This document shows, one piece after another, positions 16,001 through 30,789 of a stretch of DNA of 64,000 nt. The stretch is from Amaranthus tricolor (Eukaryota > Streptophyta > Magnoliopsida > Caryophyllales > Amaranthaceae): the NCBI RefSeq assembly GCF_026212465.1, contig NC_080051.1:1451001-1515000 (forward strand). Direction: 5' to 3'. A program made the translations under genes and the position numbers. Positions within the stretch are counted from its first letter, which is position 1. Each line of letters starts with the position of its first letter. The notes under the pieces are model-generated. The model had not been told where the DNA came from and ran no database searches. It worked only from the letters and a program-made list of their open reading frames with translations.

Positions 16001-18700
16001 TCAATGAAGAATGAACGATGAAGAATGAACAAGGATCAATGATAAATGAAGAATGAATGATGAAGAATGAACAAGGATCAATGATCAATGAAGAATGAAC
16101 GATGAAGAATGAACAAGGAGTAATGGTCAATGACGAATGAACGATGAAGAATGAACAAGGATCAATGATCAATGAAGAATGAACAAGGATCAATGATCAA
16201 TGACGAATGAACGATGAAGAATGAACAAGGATCAATGATCAATGAAGAATGAACAAGGATCAATGATCAAAGAAGAATGAACGATGAAGGATGAACAAGG
16301 ATCAATGATCAATGAAGAATCAACGAAGAAGAATGAGCAAGGAGTAATAGTTAATGACGAATGAACGATGAAGAATGAACAAGGATCAATGATCAATGAC
16401 GAATGAACGATGAAGAATGAACAAGGATCAATGATCAATGAAGAATGAACAAGGATCAATGATCAAAGAAGAATGAACGATGAAGAATGAACAAGGATCA
16501 ATGATCAATGAAGAATGAACGATGAAGAATGAACAAGGATTAATGGTCAATGACGAATGAACGATGAAGAATAAACAAGGATCAATGAAGAATGAACGAT
16601 GAAGAATGAACAAGGATTAATGGTCAATGACAAATGAACGATGAAGAATGAACAAGGATCAATGATCAATGACGAATGAACGATGAAGAATGAACAAGGA
16701 TTAATGGTCAATGACGAATGAACGATGAAGAATAAACAAGGATCAATGACGAATGAACGATGAAGAATGAACAAGGATCAATGATCAATGACGAATGAAC
16801 GATGAAGAATGAACAAGGATCAATGATCAATGAAGAATGAACGATGAAGAATGAACAAGGATTAATGGTCAATGACGAATGAACGATGAAGAATGAACAA
16901 GGATCAATGATCAATGAAGAATGAACGATGAAGAATGAACAAGGATTAATGGTCAATGACGAATGAACGATGAAGAATGAACAAGGATCAATGATCAATG
17001 AAGAATGAACGATGAAGAATGAACAAGGATCAATGATCAATGAAGAATTAACGATGAAGAATGAACAAGGATCAATTCTCAATGAAGAATGAACGATGAA
17101 GAATGAACAAGGAACAATGATCAATGAAGAATGAACGATGAAGAATGAACAAGGATTAATGGTCAATGACGAATGAACGATGAAGAATGAGCAAGGATCA
17201 ATGATCAATGACGAATGAACGATGAAGAATAAACAAGGATCAATGATCAATGAAGAATGAACGACGAAGAATGAACAAGGATCAATGATCAATGAAGAAT
17301 GAACGATGAAGAATGAACAAGGAGTAATGGTCAATGACGAATGAACGTTGAAGAATGAACAAGGATCAATGATCAATGACTAATGAACGATGAAGAATGA
17401 ACAAGGATCAATGATTAATGAAGAATGAACAAGGATCAATGATCAAATAAGAATGAACGATGAAGAATGAACAAGGATCAATGATCAATGAAGAATGAAC
17501 GATGAAGAATGAACAAGGAGTAATGGTCAATGACGAATGAACGATGAAGAATGAACAAGGATCAATGATCAATGACGAATGAACGATGAAGAATGAACAA
17601 GGATCAATGATCAATGAAGAATGAACAAGGATCAATGATCAAAGAAGAATGAACGATGAAGAATGAACAAGGATCAATGATCAATGAAGAATGAACGATG
17701 AAGAATGAACAAGGATTAATGGTCAATGACGAATGAACAATGAAGAATGAACAAGGATCAATGATCATTGACGAATGAACGATGAAGAATGAACAAGGAT
17801 CAATGATCAATGACGAATGAACGATGAAGAATGAACAAGGATCAATGATCAATGAAGAATGAACAAGGATCAATGATCAAAGAAGAATGAACGATGAAGA
17901 ATGAACAAGGTTCAATGATCAATGAAGAATGAACGATGAAGAATGAACAAGGATTAATGGTCAATGACGAATGAACGATGAAGAATGAACAAGGATCAAT
18001 GATCAATAAAGAATGAACGATGAAGAATGAACAAGGATTAATGGTCAATGACGAATGAACGATGAAGAATGAACAAGGATCAATGATCAATGAAGAATGA
18101 ACGATGAAGAATGAACAAGGATCAATGATAAATGAAGAATGAATGATGAAGAATGAACAAGGATCAATGATCAATGAAGAATGAACGATGAAGAATGAAC
18201 AAGGAGTAATGGTCAATGACGAATGAACGATGAAGAATGAACAAGGATCAATGATCAATGAAGAATGAACAAGGATCAATGATCAATGACGAATGAACGA
18301 TGAAGAATGAACAAGGATCAATGATCAATGAAGAATGAACAAGGATCAATGATCAAAGAAGAATGAACGATGAAGGATGAACAAGGATCAATGATCAATG
18401 AAGAATCAACGAAGAAGAATGAGCAAGGAGTAATAGTTAATGACGAATGAACGATGAAGAATGAACAAGGATCAATGATCAATGACGAATGAACGATGAA
18501 GAATGAACAAGGATCAATGATCAATGAAGAATGAACAAGGATCAATGATCAAAGAAGAATGAACGATGAAGAATGAACAAGGATCAATGATCAATGAAGA
18601 ATGAACGATGAAGAATGAACAAGGATTAATGGTCAATGACGAATGAACGATGAAGAATAAACAAGGATCAATGAAGAATGAACGATGAAGAATGAACAAG
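13090..18700 (+). repeat. Higher-order repeat, three copies of 2,086 bp
   Basis: The rare variant GAACGTTGAAG starts at 13,171, 15,257 and 17,343, exactly 2,086 bp (7 x 298) apart. Surrounding variants recur with the same offset: CAAATAAGAATG, GATCATTGACG, GAATCAACGAAG and GAATGAGCAAGG. The same marker returns at 22,313 and 24,630 in the next family. Outer edges are approximate. Confidence 0.85.
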
Positions 18701-21565
18701 GATTAATGGTCAATGACAAATGAACGATGAAGAATGAACAAGGATTAATGATCAATGACGAATGAACGATGAAGAATGAACAAGGATCAATGATCAATGA
18801 CGAATGAACGATGAAGAATGAATAAGGATCAATGATCAATGACGAATGAACGATGAAGAATGAACAAGGATCAATGATCAATGACGAATGAACGATGAAG
18901 AATGAACAAGGATCAATGATCAATGAAGAATGAACAAGGATCAATGATCAAAGAAGAATGAACGATGAAGAATGAACAAGGATCAATGATCAATGAAGAA
19001 TGAAAGATGAAGAATGAACAAGGAGTAATGGTCAATGACGAATGAACGATGAAGAATGAACAAGGATCAATGATCAATGACGAATGAACGATGAAGAATG
19101 AACAAGGATCAATGATCAATGAAGAATGAACGATGAAGAATGAACAAGGAACAATGATCAATGAAGAATGATCGATGAAGAATGAACAAGGATTAATGGT
19201 CAATGACGAATGAACGATGAAGAATGAACAAGGATCAATGCTCAATGAAGAATGAACGATGAAGAATGAACAAGGATCAATGATCAATGAAGAATGAACG
19301 ATGAAGAATGAACAAGGATTAATGGTCAATGACGAATGAACGATGAAGAATGAACAAGGATCAATGATCAATGAAGAATGAACGATGAAGAATGAACAAG
19401 GATTAATGGTCAATGACGAATGAACGATGAAGAATAAACAAGGATCAATGATCAATGACGAATGAACGATGAAGAATGAACAAGGATCAATGATCAATGA
19501 CGAATGAACGATGAAGAATGAACAAGGATCAATGATCAATGAAGAATGAACGATGAAGAATGAACAAGGATTAATGGTCAATGACGAATGAACGATGAAG
19601 AATGAACAAGGATCAATGATCAATGAAGAATGAACGATGAAGAATGAACAAGGATTAATGGTCAATGACGAATGAACGATGAAGAATGAACAAGGATCAA
19701 TGATCAATGAAGAATGAACGATGAAGAATGAACAAGGATCAATGATCAATGAAGAATGAACGATGAAGAATGAACAAGGATCAATTCTCAATGAAGAATG
19801 AACGATGAAGAATGAACAAGGAACAATGATCAATGAAGAATGAACGATGAAGAATGAACAAGGATTAATGGTCAATGACGAATGAACGATGAAGAATGAG
19901 CAAGGATCAATGATCAATGACGAATGAACGATGAAGAATAAACAAGGATCAATGATCAATGAAGAATGAACGACGAAGAATGAACAAGGATCAATGATCA
20001 ATGAAGAATGAACGATGAAGAATGAACAAGGAGTAATGGTCAATGACGAATGAACGATGAAGAATGAACAAGGATCAATGATCAATGAAGAATGAACAAG
20101 GATCAATGATCAATGACGAATGAACGATGAAGAATGAACAAGGATCAATGATCAATGAAGAATGAACAAGGATCAATGATCAAAGAAGAATGAACGATGA
20201 AGAATGAACAAGGATCAATGATCAATGAAGAATCAACGAAGAAGAATGAGCAAGGAGTAATAGTTAATGACGAATGAACGATGAAGAATGAACAAGGATC
20301 AATGATCAATGACGAATGAACGATGAAGAATGAACAAGGATCAATGATCAATGAAGAATGAACAAGGATCAATGATCAAAGAAGAATGAACGATGAAGAA
20401 TGAACAAGGATCAATGATCAATGAAGAATGAACGATGAAGAATGAACAAGGATTAATGGTCAATGACGAATGAACGATGAAGAATAAACAAGGATCAATG
20501 AAGAATGAACGATGAAGAATGAACAAGGATTAATGGTCAATGACAAATGAACGATGAAGAATGAACAAGGATCAATGATCAATGACGAATGAACGATGAA
20601 GAATGAACAAGGATCAATGATCAATGACGAATGAACGATGAAGAATGAATAAGGATCAATGATCAATGACGAATGAACGATGAAGAATGAACAAGGATCA
20701 ATGATCAATGACGAATGAACGATGAAGAATGAACAAGGATCAATGATCAATGAAGAATGAACAAGGATCAATGATCAAAGAAGAATGAACGATGAAGAAT
20801 GAACAAGGATCAATGATCAATGAAGAATGAAAGATGAAGAATGAACAAGGAGTAATGGTCAATGACGAATGAACGATGAAGAATGAACAAGGATCAATGA
20901 TCAATGACGAATGAACGATGAAGAATGAACAAGGATCAATGATCAATGAAGAATGAACGATGAAGAATGAACAAGGAACAATGATCAATGAAGAATGATC
21001 GATGAAGAATGAACAAGGATTAATGATGAATGACGAATGAACGATGAAGAATGAACAAGGATCAATGCTCAATGAAGAATGAACGATGAAGAATGAACAA
21101 GGATCAATGATCAATGAAGAATGAACGATGAAGAATGAACAAGGATTAATGGTCAATGACGAATGAACGATGAAGAATGAACAAGGATCAATGATCAATG
21201 AAGAATGAACGATGAAGAATGAACAAGGATTAATGGTCAATGACGAATGAACGATGAAGAATAAACAAGGATCAATGATCAATGACGAATGAACGATGAA
21301 GAATGAACAAGGATCAATGATCAATGACGAATGAACGATGAAGAATGAACAAGGATCAATGATCAATGAAGAATGAACGATGAAGAATGAACAAGGATTA
21401 ATGGTCAATGACGAATGAACGATGAAGAATGAACAAGGATCAATGATCAATGAAGAATGAACGATGAAGAATGAACAAGGATTAATGGTCAATGACGAAT
21501 GAACGATGAAGAATGAACAAGGATCAATGATCAATGACGAATGAACGATGAAGAATGAACAAGGA

Positions 21566-24500
21566 TCAATGATCAATGAAGAATGAACAAGGATCAATGA
21601 TCAAAGAAGAATGAACGATGAAGAATGAACAAGGATCAATGATCAATGAAGAATGAAAGATGAAGAATGAACAAGGAGTAATGGTCAATGACGAATGAAC
21701 GATGAAGAATGAACAAGGATCAATGATCAATGACGAATGAACGATGAAGAATGAACAAGGATCAATGATCAATGAAGAATGAACGATGAAGAATGAACAA
21801 GGAACAATGATCAATGAAGAATGATCGATGAAGAATGAACAAGGATTAATGGTCAATGACGAATGAACGATGAAGAATGAACAAGGATCAATGATCAATG
21901 AAGAATGAACAAGGATTAATGGTCAATGACGAATGAACGATGAAGAATGAACAAGGATCAATGATCAATGAAGAATGAACGATGAAGAATGAACAAGGAT
22001 CAATGATCAATGAAGAATGAACGATGAAGAATGAACAAGGATCAATTCTCAATGAAGAATGAACGATGAAGAATGAACAAGGAACAATGATCAATGAAGA
22101 ATGAACGATGAAGAATGAACAAGGATTAATGGTCAATGACGAATGAACGATGAAGAATGAGCAAGGATCAATGATCAATGACGAATGAACGATGAAGAAT
22201 AAACAAGGATCAATGATCAATGAAGAATGAACGACGAAGAATGAACAAGGATCAATGATCAATGAAGAATGAACGATGAAGAATGAACAAGGAGTAATGG
22301 TCAATGACGAATGAACGTTGAAGAATGAACAAGGATCAATGATCAATGACTAATGAACGATGAAGAATGAACAAGGATCAATGATTAATGAAGAATGAAC
22401 AAGGATCAATGATCAAATAAGAATGAACGATGAAGAATGAACAAGGATCAATGATCAATGAAGAATGAACGATGAAGAATGAACAAGGAGTAATGGTCAA
22501 TGACGAATGAATGATGAAGAATGAACAAGGATCAATGATCAATGACGAATGAACGATGAAGAATGAACAAGGATCAATGATCAATGAAGAATGAACAAGG
22601 ATCAATGATCAAAGAAGAATGAACGATGAAGAATGAACAAGGATCAATGATCAATGAAGAATGAACGATGAAGAATGAACAAGGATTAATGGTCAATGAC
22701 GAATGAACAATGAAGAATGAACAAGGATCAATGATCATTGACGAATGAACGATGAAAAATGAACAAGGATCAATGATCAATGACGAATGAACGATGAAGA
22801 ATGAACAAGGATCAATGATCAATGAAGAATGAACAAGGATCAATGATCAAAGAAGAATGAACGATGAAGAATGAACAAGGTTCAATGATCAATGAAGAAT
22901 GAACGATGAAGAATGAACAAGGATTAATGGTCAATGACGAATGAACGATGAAGAATGAACAAGGATCAATGATCAATAAAGAATGAACGATGAAGAATGA
23001 ACAAGGATTAATGGTCAATGACGAATGAACGATGAAGAATGAACAAGGATCAATGATCAATGAAGAATGAACGATGAAGAATGAACAAGGATCAATGATA
23101 AATGAAGAATGAATGATGAAGAATGAACAAGGATCAATGATCAATGAAGAATGAACGATGAAGAATGAACAAGGAGTAATGGTCAATGACGAATGAACGA
23201 TGAAGAATGAACAAGGATCAATGATCAATGAAGAATGAACAAGGATCAATGATCAATGACGAATGAACGATGAAGAATGAACAAGGATCAATGATCAATG
23301 AAGAATGAACAAGGATCAATGATCAAAGAAGAATGAACGATGAAGAATGAACAAGGATCAATGATCAATGAAGAATCAACGAAGAAGAATGAGCAAGGAG
23401 TAATAGTTAATGACGAATGAACGATGAAGAATGAACAAGGATCAATGATCAATGACGAATGAACGATGAAGAATGAACAAGGATCAATGATCAATGAAGA
23501 ATGAACAAGGATCAATGATCAAAGAAGAATGAACGATGAAGAATGAACAAGGATCAATGATCAATGAAGAATGAACGATGAAGAATGAACAAGGATTAAT
23601 GGTCAATGACGAATGAACGATGAAGAATAAACAAGGATCAATGAAGAATGAACGATGAAGAATGAACAAGGATTAATGGTCAATGACAAATGAACGATGA
23701 AGAATGAACAAGGATCAATGATCAATGACGAATGAACGATGAAGAATGAACAAGGATCAATGATCAATGACGAATGAACGATGAAGAATGAATAAGGATC
23801 AATGATCAATGACGAATGAACGATGAAGAATGAACAAGGATCAATGATCAATGACGAATGAACGATGAAGAATGAACAAGGATCAATGATCAATGAAGAA
23901 TGAACAAGGATCAATGATCAAAGAAGAATGAACGATGAAGAATGAACAAGGATCAATGATCAATGAAGAATGAAAGATGAAGAATGAACAAGGAGTAATG
24001 GTCAATGACGAATGAACGATGAAGAATGAACAAGGATCAATGATCAATGACGAATGAACGATGAAGAATGAACAAGGATCAATGATCAATGAAGAATGAA
24101 CGATGAAGAATGAACAAGGAACAATGATCAATGAAGAATGATCGATGAAGAATGAACAAGGATTAATGGTCAATGACGAATGAACGATGAAGAATGAACA
24201 AGGATCAATGATCAATGAAGAATGAACAAGGATTAATGGTCAATGACGAATGAACGATGAAGAATGAACAAGGATCAATGATCAATGAAGAATGAACGAT
24301 GAAGAATGAACAAGGATCAATGATCAACGAAGAATGAACGATGAAGAATGAACAAGGATCAATTCTCAATGAAGAATGAACGATGAAGAATGAACAAGGA
24401 ACAATGATCAATGAAGAATGAACGATGAAGAATGAACAAGGATTAATGGTCAATGACGAATGAACGATGAAGAATGAGCAAGGATCAATGATCAATGACG

Positions 24501-26199
24501 AATGAACGATGAAGAATAAACAAGGATCAATGATCAATGAAGAATGAACGACGAAGAATGAACAAGGATCAATGATCAATGAAGAATGAACGATGAAGAA
24601 TGAACAAGGAGTAATGGTCAATGACGAATGAACGTTGAAGAATGAACAAGGATCAATGATCAATGACTAATGAACGATGAAGAATGAACAAGGATCAATG
24701 ATTAATGAAGAATGAACAAGGATCAATGATCAAATAAGAATGAACGATGAAGAATGAACAAGGATCAATGATCAATGAAGAATGAACGATGAAGAATGAA
24801 CAAGGAGTAATGGTCAATGACGAATGAACGATGAAGAATGAACAAGGATCAATGATCAATGACGAATGAACGATGAAGAATGAACAAGGATCAATGATCA
24901 ATGAAGAATGAACAAGGATCAATGATCAAAGAAGAATGAACGATGAAGAATGAACAAGGATCAATGATCAATGAAGAATGAACGATGAAGAATGAACAAG
25001 GATTAATGGTCAATGACGAATGAACAATGAAGAATGAACAAGGATCAATGATCATTGACGAATGAACGATGAAAAATGAACAAGGATCAATGATCAATGA
25101 CGAATGAACGATGAAGAATGAACAAGGATCAATGATCAATGAAGAATGAACAAGGATCAATGATCAAAGAAGAATGAACGATGAAGAATGAACAAGGTTC
25201 AATGATCAATGAAGAATGAACGATGAAGAATGAACAAGGATTAATGGTCAATGACGAATGAACGATGAAGAATGAACAAGGATCAATGATCAATAAAGAA
25301 TGAACGATGAAGAATGAACAAGGATTAATGGTCAATGACGAATGAACGATGAAGAATGAACAAGGATCAATGATCAATGAAGAATGAACGATGAAGAATG
25401 AACAAGGATCAATGATAAATGAAGAATGAATGATGAAGAATGAACAAGGATCAATGATCAATGAAGAATGAACGATGAAGAATGAACAAGGAGTAATGGT
25501 CAATGACGAATGAACGATGAAGAATGAACAAGGATCAATGATCAATGAAGAATGAACAAGGATCAATGATCAATGACGAATGAACGATGAAGAATGAACA
25601 AGGATCAATGATCAATGAAGAATGAACAAGGATCAATGATCAAAGAAGAATGAACGATGAAGAATGAACAAGGATCAATGATCAATGAAGAATCAACGAA
25701 GAAGAATGAGCAAGGAGTAATAGTTAATGACGAATGAACGATGAAGAATGAACAAGGATCAATGATCAATGACGAATGAACGATGAAGAATGAACAAGGA
25801 TCAATGATCAATGAAGAATGAACAAGGATCAATGATCAAAGAAGAATGAACGATGAAGAATGAACAAGGATCAATGATCAATGAAGAATGAACGATGAAG
25901 AATGAACAAGGATTAATGGTCAATGACGAATGAACGATGAAGAATAAACAAGGATCAATGAAGAATGAACGATGAAGAATGAACAAGGATTAATGGTCAA
26001 TGACAAATGAACGATGAAGAATGAACAAGGATCAATGATCAATGACGAATGAACGATGAAGAATGAACAAGGATCAATGATCAATGACGAATGAACGATG
26101 AAGAATGAATAAGGATCAATGATCAATGACGAATGAACGATGAAGAATGAACAAGGATCAATGATCAATGACGAATGAACGATGAAGAATGAACAAGGA
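21566..26199 (+). repeat. Higher-order repeat, two copies of 2,317 bp
   Basis: Segments 21,566-23,882 and 23,883-26,199 carry the same order of unit variants at an offset of 2,317 bp (7 x 331). The GAACGTTGAAG marker at 22,313 and 24,630 confirms the spacing. The unit reuses much of the 2,086-bp repeat found upstream, with segments inserted or rearranged, so it looks derived from it. Confidence 0.82.
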
Positions 26200-28068
26200 T
26201 CAATGATCAATGAAGAATGAACAAGGATCAATGATCAAAGAAGAATGAACGATGAAGAATGAACAAGGATCAATGATCAATGAAGAATGAAAGATGAAGA
26301 ATGAACAAGGAGTAATGGTCAATGACGAATGAACGATGAAGAATGAACAAGGATCAATGATCAATGACGAATGAACGATGAAGAATGAACAAGGATCAAT
26401 GATCAATGAAGAATGAACGATGAAGAATGAACAAGGAACAATGATCAATGAAGAATGATCGATGAAGAATGAACAAGGATTAATGGTCAATGACGAATGA
26501 ACGATGAAGAATGAACAAGGATGAATGCTCAATGAAGAATGAACGATGAAGAATGAACAAGGATCAATGATCAATGAAGAATGAACGATGAAGAATGAAC
26601 AAGGATTAATGGTCAATGACGAATGAACGATGAAGAATGAACAAGGATCAATGATCAATGAAGAATGAACGATGAAGAATGAACAAGGATTAATGGTCAA
26701 TGACGAATGAACGATGAAGAATAAACAAGGATCAATGATCAATGACGAATGAACGATGAAGAATGAACAAGGATCAATGATCAATGACGAATGAACGATG
26801 AAGAATGAACAAGGATCAATGATCAATGAAGAATGAACAAGGATCAATGATCAAAGAAGAATGAACGATGAAGAATGAACAAGGATCAATGATCAATGAA
26901 GAATCAACGAAGAAGAATGAACAAGGAGTAATAGTTAATGACGAATGAACGATGAAGAATGAACAAGGATCAATGATCAATGACGAATGAACGATGAAGA
27001 ATGAAAAAGGATCAGTGATCAATGAAGAATGAACAAGGATCAATGATCAAAGAAGAATGAACGATGAAGAATGAACAAGGATCAATGATCAATGAAGAAT
27101 GAACGATGAAGAATGAACAAGGATTAATGGTCAATGACGAATGAACGATGAAGAATAAACAAGGATCAATGAAGAATGAACGATGAAGAATGAACAAGGA
27201 TTAATGGTCAATGACAAATGAACGATGAAGAATGAACAAGGATCAATGATCAATGACGAATGAACGATGAAGAATGAACAAGGATCAATGATCAATGACG
27301 AATGAACGATGAAGAATGAACAAGGATCAATGATCAATGACGAATGAACGATGAAGAATGAACAAGGATCAATGATCAATGACGAATGAACGATGAAGAA
27401 TGAACAAGGATCAATGATCAATGAAGAATGAACAAGGATCAATGATCAAAGAAGAACGAACGATGAAGAATGAACAAGGATCAATGATCAATGAAGAATG
27501 AAAGATGAAGAATGAACAAGGAGTAATGGTCAATGACGAATGAACGATGAAGAATGAACAAGGATCAATGATCAATGACGAATGAACGATGAAGAATGAA
27601 CAAGGATCAATGATCAATGAAGAATGAACGATGAAGAATGAACAAGGATCAATGATCAATGAAGAATGAACGATGAAGAATGAACAAGGAACAATGATCA
27701 ATGAAGAATGATCGATGAAGAATGAACAAGGATTAATGGTCAATGACGAATGAACGATGAAGAATGAACAAGGATCAATGCTCAATGAAGAATGAACGAT
27801 GAAGAATGAACAAGGATCAATTTTCAATGAAGAATGAACGATGAAGAATGAACAAGGATTAATGGTCAATGACGAATGAACGATGAAGAATGAACAAGGA
27901 TCAATGATCAATGAAGAATGAACGATGAAGAATGAACAAGGATTAATGGTCAATGACGAATGAACGATGATGAATAAACAAGGATCAATGATCAATGACG
28001 AATGAACGATGAAGAATGAACAAGGATCAATGATCAATGACGAATGAACGATGAAGAATGAACAAGGA

Positions 28069-30450
28069 TCAATGATCAATGAAGAATGAACGAGGATTAA
28101 TGATCAAAGAAGAATGAACGATGAAGAATGAACAAGGATCAATGATCAATGAAGAATGAACGAAGAAGAATGAACAAGGAGTAAAAGTCAATGATGAATG
28201 AACGATGAAGAATGAACAAGGATCAATGATCAATGACGAATGAACGATGAAGAATGAACAAGGATCAATGATCAATGAAGAATGAACAAGGATCAATGAT
28301 CAAAGAAGAATGAACGATGAAGAATGAACAAGGATCAATGATCAATGAAGAATGAACGATGAAGAATGAACAAGGATTAATGGTCAATGACGAATGAACG
28401 ATGAAGAATGAACAAGGATCAATGAAGAATGAACGATGAAGAATGAACAAGGATTAATGGTCAATGACAAATGAACGATGCAGAATGAACAAGGATCAAT
28501 GATCAATGACGAATGAACGATGAAGAATGAACAAGGATCAATGATCAATGACGAATGAACGATGAAGAATGAACAAGGATCAATGATCAATGACGAATGA
28601 ACGATGAAGAATGAACAAGGATCAATGATCAATGACGAATGAACGATGAAGAATGAACAAATATCAATGATCAATGAAGAATGAACAAGGATCAATGATC
28701 AAAGAAGAATGAACGATGAAGAATGAACAAGGATCAATAATCAATGAAGAATGAACGATGAAGAATGAACAAGGATCAATGATCAATGAAGAATGAACGA
28801 TGAAGAATGAACAAGGATCAATTCTCAATGAAGAATGAACGATGAAGAATGAACAAGGATCAATTCTCAATGAAGAATGAACGATGAAGAATGAACAAGG
28901 ATCAATGATCAATGAAGAATGAACGACGAAGAATGAACAAGGATTAATGGTCAATGACGAATGAACGATGAAGAATGAACAAGGATCAATGATCAATGAC
29001 GAATGAACGATGAAGAATGAACAAGGATCAATGATAAATGAAGAATGAACGATGAAGAATGAACAAGGAGTAATGGTCAATGACGAATGAACGATGAAGA
29101 ATGAACAAGGATCAATGATCAATGACTAATGAACGATGAAGAATGAACAAGGATCAATGAATAATGAAGAATGAACAAGGATCAATGATCAAAGAAGAAT
29201 GAACGATGAAGAATGAACAAGGATCAATGATCAATGAAGAATGAACGATGAAGAATGAACAAGGATTAATGGTCAATGACGAATGAACGATGAAGAATGA
29301 ACAAGGATCAATGATCAATGACGAATGAACGATGAAGAATGAACAAGGATCAATGATCAATGACGAATGAACTATGAAGAATTAACAAGGATCAATGATC
29401 AATGAAGAATGAACAAGGATCAATGATCAAAGAAGAATGAACAAGGTTCAATGATCAATGAAGAATGAACGATGAAGAATGAACAAGGATCAATGATCAA
29501 TGAAGAATGAACGAAGAAGAATGAACAAGGAGTAATAGTCAATGACGAATGAACGATGAAGAATGAACAAGGATCAATGATCAATGACGAATGAACGATG
29601 AAGAATGAACAAGGATCAATGATCAATGAAGAATGAACAAGGATCAATGATCAAAGAAGAATGAACGATGAAGAATGAACAAGGATCAATGATCAATGAA
29701 GAATGAACGATGAAGAATGAACAAGGATTAATGGTCAATGACGAATGAACGATGAAGAATGAACAAGGATCAATGAAGAATGAACGATGAAGAATGAACA
29801 AGGATTAATGGTCAATGACAAATGAACGATGAAGAATGAACAAGGATCAATGATCAATGACGAATGAACGATGAAGAATGAACAAGGATCAATGATCAAT
29901 GACGAATGAACGATGAAGAATGAACAAGGATCAATGATCAATGACGAATGAACGATGAAGAATGAACAAGGATCAATGATCAATGACGAATGAACGATGA
30001 AGAATGAACAAGGATCAATGATCAATGAAGAAGGAACAAGGATCAATGATCAAAGAAGAATGAACGATGAAGAATGAACAAGGATCAATAATCAATGAAG
30101 AATGAACGATGAAGAATGAACAAGGATCAATGATCAATGAAGAATGAACGATGAAGAATGAACAAGGATCAATTCTCAATGAAGAATGAACGATGAAGAA
30201 TGAACAAGGATCAATGATCAATGAAGAATGAACGACGAAGAATGAACAAGAATTAATGGTCAATGACGAATGAACGATGAAGAATGAACAAGGATCAATG
30301 ATCAATGACGAATGAACGATGAAGAATGAACAAGGATCAATGATAAATGAAGAATGAACGATGAAGAATGAACAAGGAGTAATGGTCAATGACGAATGAA
30401 CGATGAAGAATGAACAAGGATCAATGATCAATGACTAATGAATGATGAAG
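28069..30450 (+). repeat. Higher-order repeat pair 1,351 bp apart near the left array end
   Basis: Landmarks at 28,069, 28,265, 28,384 and 28,664 recur at 29,420, 29,616, 29,735 and 30,015, each 1,351 bp on. The second copy has one fewer of the GATCAATTCTCAAT units, two tandem copies of which sit near 28,817-28,872 in the first. The spacing equals that of the pair at 110-2,364. Confidence 0.75.
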
Positions 30451-30779
30451 AATGAACAAGGATCAATGATTAATGAAGAATGAACAAGGATCAATGATCA
30501 AAGAAGAATGAACGATGAAGAATGAACAAGGATCAATGATCAATGAAGAATGAAAGATGAAGAATGAACAAGAAGTAATGGTCAATGACGAATGAACGAT
30601 GAAAAATGAACAAGGATCAATGAAGAATGAACGATGAAGAATGAACAAGGATTAATGGTCAATGACAAATGAACGATGAAGAATGAACAAGGATTAATGA
30701 TCAATGACGAATGAACGATGAAGAATGAACAAGGATCAATGGTCAATGAAGAATGAACGATGAAGAATGAACAAGGATT

Positions 30780-30789
30780 AATGATCATT
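30780..30789. other. Array orientation switch at a 10-bp palindrome
   Basis: Left of this point the + strand shows the purine-rich unit; right of it the + strand shows its reverse complement. The switch is centred on AATGATCATT, with the symmetry centre in GATC at 30,783-30,786. Only about 10 bp are strictly palindromic. Beyond that the two arms use different unit variants, so this is not a long perfect hairpin. Both arms share the GATC in register. It is one of two breakpoints that a single inversion would explain; the other is near 37,680. A misassembly within the satellite remains possible. Confidence 0.85.

Larger units (their letters stand above)
1..30783 (+). repeat. Left minisatellite array, 42-bp unit of six heptamers
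   Basis: This block is an uninterrupted tandem array. The commonest unit is 42 bp and splits into six 7-mers: GAAGAAT, GAACGAT, GAAGAAT, GAACAAG, GATCAAT, GATCAAT. It can also be read as three 14-mers. About 31 of 42 bases on this strand are purines, and G+C is about one third. Shorter 28-bp units lack the first 14-mer and 35-bp units lack one GATCAAT; both keep the 7-bp register. A second unit class carries GATTAAT or GAGTAAT, then GGTCAAT and GACGAAT, and often alternates with the first class to give 84-bp dimers. I see no gene, transposon, telomere repeat or RNA gene here. The + strand is full of TGA stops. The - strand is open in one frame only because 42 is a multiple of 3. Confidence 0.97.
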
